A DNA stretch of 64,000 nucleotides, taken from Xanthomonas sp. GTDB lineage: Bacteria; Pseudomonadota; Gammaproteobacteria; Xanthomonadales; Xanthomonadaceae. The notes beneath the pieces were generated by a model. That model saw only the letters and a list, made by a program, of their open reading frames with translations, did no database searches and had not been told where the DNA came from. The stretch lies in NCBI RefSeq assembly GCF_017163755.1, contig NZ_JAFIWC010000021.1, positions 1 to 64,000 of the forward strand. Reading direction: 5' to 3'. Made by a program: the position numbers and the translations under genes. Shown here piece by piece: positions 60,669-64,000 of the stretch; the first letter of the stretch is position 1, and the number at the start of each line of letters is the position of its first letter.

Positions 60669-62575
60669 CAGAGCCTTCTGGCCTCGCGTGCGGGGAAAGG
60701 AACGATAGTAGCGGAGCTGTCGTGGTGGACTTGTCGAAGCGGCGCGAACTCCGGCATCGTCGCGCGCAGCACATTGTCGATGGCATCGCAGTCGTAGTCG
60801 GCCACCGCCGCGCGCAGCTGCTGCAGGCCCTGCAGCACGTCGTCGCGCGAGAAGCTGCGCACGCCCGCCTCCAGGATCTTCGGATGCGAGGTCGGACGAT
60901 AGTTCTCGTCGGAATAGAACAGCGTCTCGTGCAGCTTCTCGCCCGGCCGCAGGCCGGTGTAGACGATGGCGATGTCGCGGCCGGGCTGCTTGCCGGCCAG
61001 GCGGATCATCTGCTCGGCGAGCAGCCGGATCGGCACCGGCTCGCCCATGTCCAGCGTGTAGATCGCCCCGTGCGACGCCGACGCGGCGGCCTGCACGATC
61101 AGCTGGCAGGCCTCGGGAATGGTCATGAAGTAGCGCGTCACCTGCGGATCGGTCACGGTGACCGGCCCGCCCTGGCGGATCTGCTCGCGGAACAGCGGCA
61201 CCACGCTGCCGGCCGAATCGAGCACGTTGCCGAAGCGCACGGTGACGAAGCGCGTGCCCACGGCCTGGTCGTCCAGCGACTGGCAGACCATTTCCGCATA
61301 GCGCTTGGAGGCGCCGAGCACGTTGACCGGGTTGACCGCCTTGTCGGTGGAGATGAACACGAAGGTCGACACCTTGGCCGCCACGCAGGCGCGTGCGACG
61401 TTCTCGGTCGCCAGCACGTTGTTTCGCACCGCCTCGCGGAACTGGCGCTCGAGCAACGGCACCTGCTTGTAGGCCGCGGCGTGGAACACCGCGTCCGGCT
61501 CGGCGATCCGCATCGCGTGGCGGGTGACCGCGGGATCGCCGCAGTCGCCGAGCACGCATTCGATCTCCAGGTCAGGGAAGGTGCGGTGCAGGTCGGCGTG
61601 GATGGTGATCAGCGCCAGTTCGTCGATTTCCAGCAGCACCAGCTTGCGCGCGCCATGACGCGCGCACTGCCGGCACAGCTCCGAGCCGATCGAACCGCCG
61701 GCGCCGGTGACCATCACCGTGCGCCCGGACAGCCAGCCCTTGATCAGCTTCCAGTCCGGCGTCACCGGCTTGCGCCCGAGCAGGTCCTCGATCGCCACTT
61801 CCTTCAGCTCGCCCGGCAGGTAGTGGCCTTCCAGCACGTCGAGCAGGCGCGGCACGGTGCGGAACGGCAGGCCGGTGCTTTCGCAGATCGCCACCACCCG
61901 CTGCATGCCGGCCGCGTCCAGCGACGGGATCGCGATGACCAGCAGCTTGGCCGCGGTCTCCTTGGAGATGGCACCCGCCTCGTCGATGCGGCCCAGGATC
62001 GGCAGGCCCTGCAGCTTGGCGCCGTGCAGATGGCTGGCGTCGTCCACGAAGCCGACCGGATGGTAGGCGCCGGAGCGGCGCAGGTCGCGGACCAGCGCCT
62101 CGGCGGCGCGCCCGGCGCCGATGATCAGCACCCGCCGTGCGGTGTCGTCCGAGTGCGCGACCTGGTAGTCCTTCCACGCGCGGTACAGCAGGCGCGGCGC
62201 GCCCAGCAGCGCCGACAAGGCGAACGGATACACCATCAGCACCGACAGCGGGATCGAGTCGAAGCGGCTGTACGCCAGCCCGAGCACCAGGGCGACCAGG
62301 CCGTAGAAGCTGGCCTTGAAGATGTTCAGCAGGTCGGGCACGCTGGCGAAGCGCCACAGCCCGCGGTACAGGCCGATCTTCCAGAACACCAGGCCCTGCG
62401 CGGCCAGCACGATGGCCGTGTTGAGGTTCCACAGCGGCAGCGGATGCTCGCCTGGCAGCATCGCGTAGCGCGCGGCATGAAGCAGCTGCCAGCAGATCCA
62501 CACGATCAGCAGATCGTGCGCCACCACGGCCACCTTGGGAAACAATCCGGTAAAGCGGTCTCTAATCGAGAGCAT
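60668..62575 (-). CDS. Membrane-bound nucleotide-sugar 4,6-dehydratase (WbpM/CapD type)
   Basis: The 635-residue protein has four N-terminal membrane helices (about 10-120), a first Rossmann-like domain (VLIIGAGRAAEALVRDLRR) and a catalytic SDR domain (VMVTGAGGSIGSELCRQ, HAAAYKQVPLLE, FISTDKAVNPVNVLGASKR). WbpM-type enzymes act on UDP-GlcNAc to start synthesis of QuiNAc, FucNAc or related sugars for O-antigen or capsule. The exact product is not predictable. It is followed directly by galU and preceded by a WecA-type transferase. Confidence 0.93.
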   Translation of the reverse strand: MLSIRDRFTGLFPKVAVVAHDLLIVWICWQLLHAARYAMLPGEHPLPLWNLNTAIVLAAQGLVFWKIGLYRGLWRFASVPDLLNIFKASFYGLVALVLGLAYSRFDSIPLSVLMVYPFALSALLGAPRLLYRAWKDYQVAHSDDTARRVLIIGAGRAAEALVRDLRRSGAYHPVGFVDDASHLHGAKLQGLPILGRIDEAGAISKETAAKLLVIAIPSLDAAGMQRVVAICESTGLPFRTVPRLLDVLEGHYLPGELKEVAIEDLLGRKPVTPDWKLIKGWLSGRTVMVTGAGGSIGSELCRQCARHGARKLVLLEIDELALITIHADLHRTFPDLEIECVLGDCGDPAVTRHAMRIAEPDAVFHAAAYKQVPLLERQFREAVRNNVLATENVARACVAAKVSTFVFISTDKAVNPVNVLGASKRYAEMVCQSLDDQAVGTRFVTVRFGNVLDSAGSVVPLFREQIRQGGPVTVTDPQVTRYFMTIPEACQLIVQAAASASHGAIYTLDMGEPVPIRLLAEQMIRLAGKQPGRDIAIVYTGLRPGEKLHETLFYSDENYRPTSHPKILEAGVRSFSRDDVLQGLQQLRAAVADYDCDAIDNVLRATMPEFAPLRQVHHDSSATIVPFPAREARRL

Positions 62576-62590
62576 CAGTCGTCCAATTAT

Positions 62591-63559
62591 TCAGCGCATT
62601 CCCTTACGCAAGGTCAGCCAAACAGCACTCGCCAGCACGAACCAGGCAACCGCTGCCCCAGCCTCCCCCCAGGACTGCAGGAACTCACACATCCAGGCGA
62701 TTGTAATCGCGACGATGCTGAACAGGGCATAGGCAAGCGTGACGAATCCGTGGCTTCTGCCCGTCCGCACCCAACGTTGGTAGACATGTTGCGCGTGAGG
62801 CTGCCACCACCGTTCGCCGGCGAGCATGCGCGCCAGCAACGTGAAGCCTGCGTCGACGAGAAACACCGACACCGGCAGCGCCAACAGCAAGGGCGTGCTG
62901 TCGCCGGCCACGCTGCACAGCGCGAACACCGTGGCGACCAGATAGCCGAGCGCGCCGCTGCCGACGTCGCCGAGGAAGATGCGCGCCTTGGGAAAATTGA
63001 ACGGCAGGAAACCCAGGCAGGCTGCAGCCAGCGCGTACGGCAGCCAGCGCAGCGGCGCCGGCAGGAACCAAGCCAGCCCCAGCGCCGCCAGCATCGCCTG
63101 GCTGGCCGCCATGCCATTGATGCCGTCCATGAAGTTCCAGATATTGATCAGCGACACCGTGGCCAGCCAGATCAGGACGGTCAGCCACAGGTCGTGGCTG
63201 GCGCGGTAAACGAGTCCGGCCAGCAAGGTCGCCGCGACCGCGTGCACCGCCAGCCGCAGGCCCGCGGAAAGCGGCCAGTGGTCGTCGATCCAGCCGATCG
63301 CCGCGACCAGGACCAGCCCGGTGGCGAAGACCGCCAGCGCCGGCCGCTGCGCCGGCGCCGCGACGCCCATCCACAGGCAGCACACGAGCAGCGCCGCGAC
63401 GATCGCGATGCCGCCGCCGCGCGGCGTGGCCACGGTATGGCTGCGTCGCTCGCCGGGCGCATCGAGCAAGCTGCGACCCAGCGCGTAGCGGCGCGCCAGC
63501 CAGGTGCCGGCGGCGCCGACGACGACCATCGCCGCCAGCAGCGGCCAACCGATCGGCAC
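62591..63559 (-). CDS. WecA/WbpL-type undecaprenyl-phosphate sugar-phosphate transferase
   Basis: The 322-residue protein has about ten helices and the MraY/WecA family motifs: GWIDDHW (aspartate pair), NIWNFMDGINGMA, and FLGDVGSGALGY, with a His-rich cytoplasmic loop (QPHAQHVYQR). It loads the first N-acetylated amino sugar phosphate onto undecaprenyl phosphate for O-antigen-like glycans. The start is GTG at 63559, directly abutting the lapB stop, so the gene is translationally coupled to lapB. Confidence 0.92.
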   Translation of the reverse strand: MPIGWPLLAAMVVVGAAGTWLARRYALGRSLLDAPGERRSHTVATPRGGGIAIVAALLVCCLWMGVAAPAQRPALAVFATGLVLVAAIGWIDDHWPLSAGLRLAVHAVAATLLAGLVYRASHDLWLTVLIWLATVSLINIWNFMDGINGMAASQAMLAALGLAWFLPAPLRWLPYALAAACLGFLPFNFPKARIFLGDVGSGALGYLVATVFALCSVAGDSTPLLLALPVSVFLVDAGFTLLARMLAGERWWQPHAQHVYQRWVRTGRSHGFVTLAYALFSIVAITIAWMCEFLQSWGEAGAAVAWFVLASAVWLTLRKGMR

Positions 63560-64000
63560 CTACACCACCGCGTAGTTGAGCAACGGTTTCACCGTGCCCC
63601 ACTCCTTGCAGCTCGGGCATTGCCAGTGGTGGGTGCGCGCGCCGAAGCCGCAACGGGTGCAGCGGTAGCTGGGATTGCGCACCAGCAGCTGGTCGGTGAT
63701 GTGCTTGAGGTCCTGCAAGGTGGCGGTGGAGTCCGCGCCTTCGGCCAGGGTCAGGTCGATCAACGCCGATTCGCCGCGTACCGACGGCCGGTCCTTGAGT
63801 TGCCGTCCCAGATAGGCCCGCGCCGCCGAAACGCCCTCCTGCGACTCCATCAGCCTGGTCAGCGCCAGCACCGGCGCGATGCCGCGGTAGTGCTCGGTCA
63901 TCTCCGACAGGAACGCGCGCGCGCCGGTGAGGTCGCTGCCGCGCCGGTAGCAGTCCATCAGCGCCGGCATGATCTCGGGCAGGTAGTCCGGGTCGTGGCG
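63560..64000 (-). CDS. lapB: LapB (YciM), LPS assembly regulator, C-terminal part only
   Basis: The reading frame is open through the window edge, so the N-terminal membrane helix and first TPR repeats lie outside. Visible are the last TPR helices (IAPVLALTRLMESQEG, VSAARAYLGRQLKDRP) and the C-terminal rubredoxin-like metal domain with CTRCG and CPSCKEWG. LapB controls LpxC turnover through FtsH and so LPS amount. Linkage with WecA-, WbpM- and GalU-type genes fits envelope polysaccharide synthesis. Confidence 0.92.
   Translation of the reverse strand, partial: RHDPDYLPEIMPALMDCYRRGSDLTGARAFLSEMTEHYRGIAPVLALTRLMESQEGVSAARAYLGRQLKDRPSVRGESALIDLTLAEGADSTATLQDLKHITDQLLVRNPSYRCTRCGFGARTHHWQCPSCKEWGTVKPLLNYAVV

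Overview
The window looks like a stretch of chromosome from a high-GC gammaproteobacterium of the Xanthomonadales/Lysobacterales, most likely Xanthomonas or a close relative. The reasons are gene content and order: a class III phaE-phaC pair, the ppsR/ppsA divergent pair, a ndk-rlmN-pilF-rodZ-yfgM-bamB-der run, a lapB/wecA-type/galU polysaccharide block, and intergenic repeats of kinds common in this group. This assignment is inference; no database was searched. Almost every gene is intact and most regions are ordinary core chromosome. No prophage, insertion sequence, CRISPR array or conjugative module is visible.

Layout. 1-600: tRNA-Ala, tRNA-Glu and, on the other strand, tRNA-Leu. 0.7-5 kb: a lone receiver protein and a very large multi-PAS/GAF hybrid kinase. 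5-13.4 kb: tex, small envelope genes, and a polyhydroxyalkanoate group (phaE-phaC, with a D-3-hydroxybutyrate dehydrogenase nearby) around a CDP-alcohol phosphatidyltransferase. 13.4-13.9 kb: a 553-bp non-coding gap between convergent genes that holds two copies of a three-box DnaA-like module. 13.9-22.7 kb: Nudix hydrolase and DUF1249, ppsR/ppsA, a MscS channel, orn, tadA-mntR and mntH with a clear palindromic operator. 22.9-26.1 kb: a KaiC-like double ATPase translationally coupled to a hybrid kinase.

26.5-32.3 kb is the most accessory part. It holds three regulators or regulator-linked clusters (HxlR with DoxX and SDR genes; a TetR protein with a CurA-like reductase and SnoaL-like proteins), AT-rich palindromic operators, a decayed transporter tail and a hotdog thioesterase. 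32.4-37.8 kb: guaA, guaB, folD and two small genes, with heptamer-repeat hairpins between the purine and folate genes. 37.9-42.7 kb: a TonB receptor-DUF3649-PepSY-DUF3325 iron-uptake operon behind a Fur-like site. 42.9-45.3 kb: a Kef-type antiporter and a tandem intergenic repeat.

45.3-55.1 kb is one long minus-strand run of ten genes covering molybdenum cofactor synthesis, ribosome assembly, the BAM complex, cell shape, type IV pilus assembly, rRNA/tRNA methylation and nucleotide metabolism. 55.3-59.7 kb: a PsrA-like regulator with its predicted operator, followed by a two-gene beta-oxidation operon (FadN-order multifunctional enzyme plus thiolase). 59.8-64 kb: galU, a WbpM/CapD-type nucleotide-sugar dehydratase, a WecA-type glycosyl-phosphate transferase and the 3' part of lapB, all serving lipopolysaccharide or exopolysaccharide synthesis.

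The strongest unexplained signals are the duplicated DnaA-box module (13478-13673), the three heptamer-repeat hairpins placed between co-directional genes, one of which supplies the end of FolD, and the histone-H1-like tail on PhaE.
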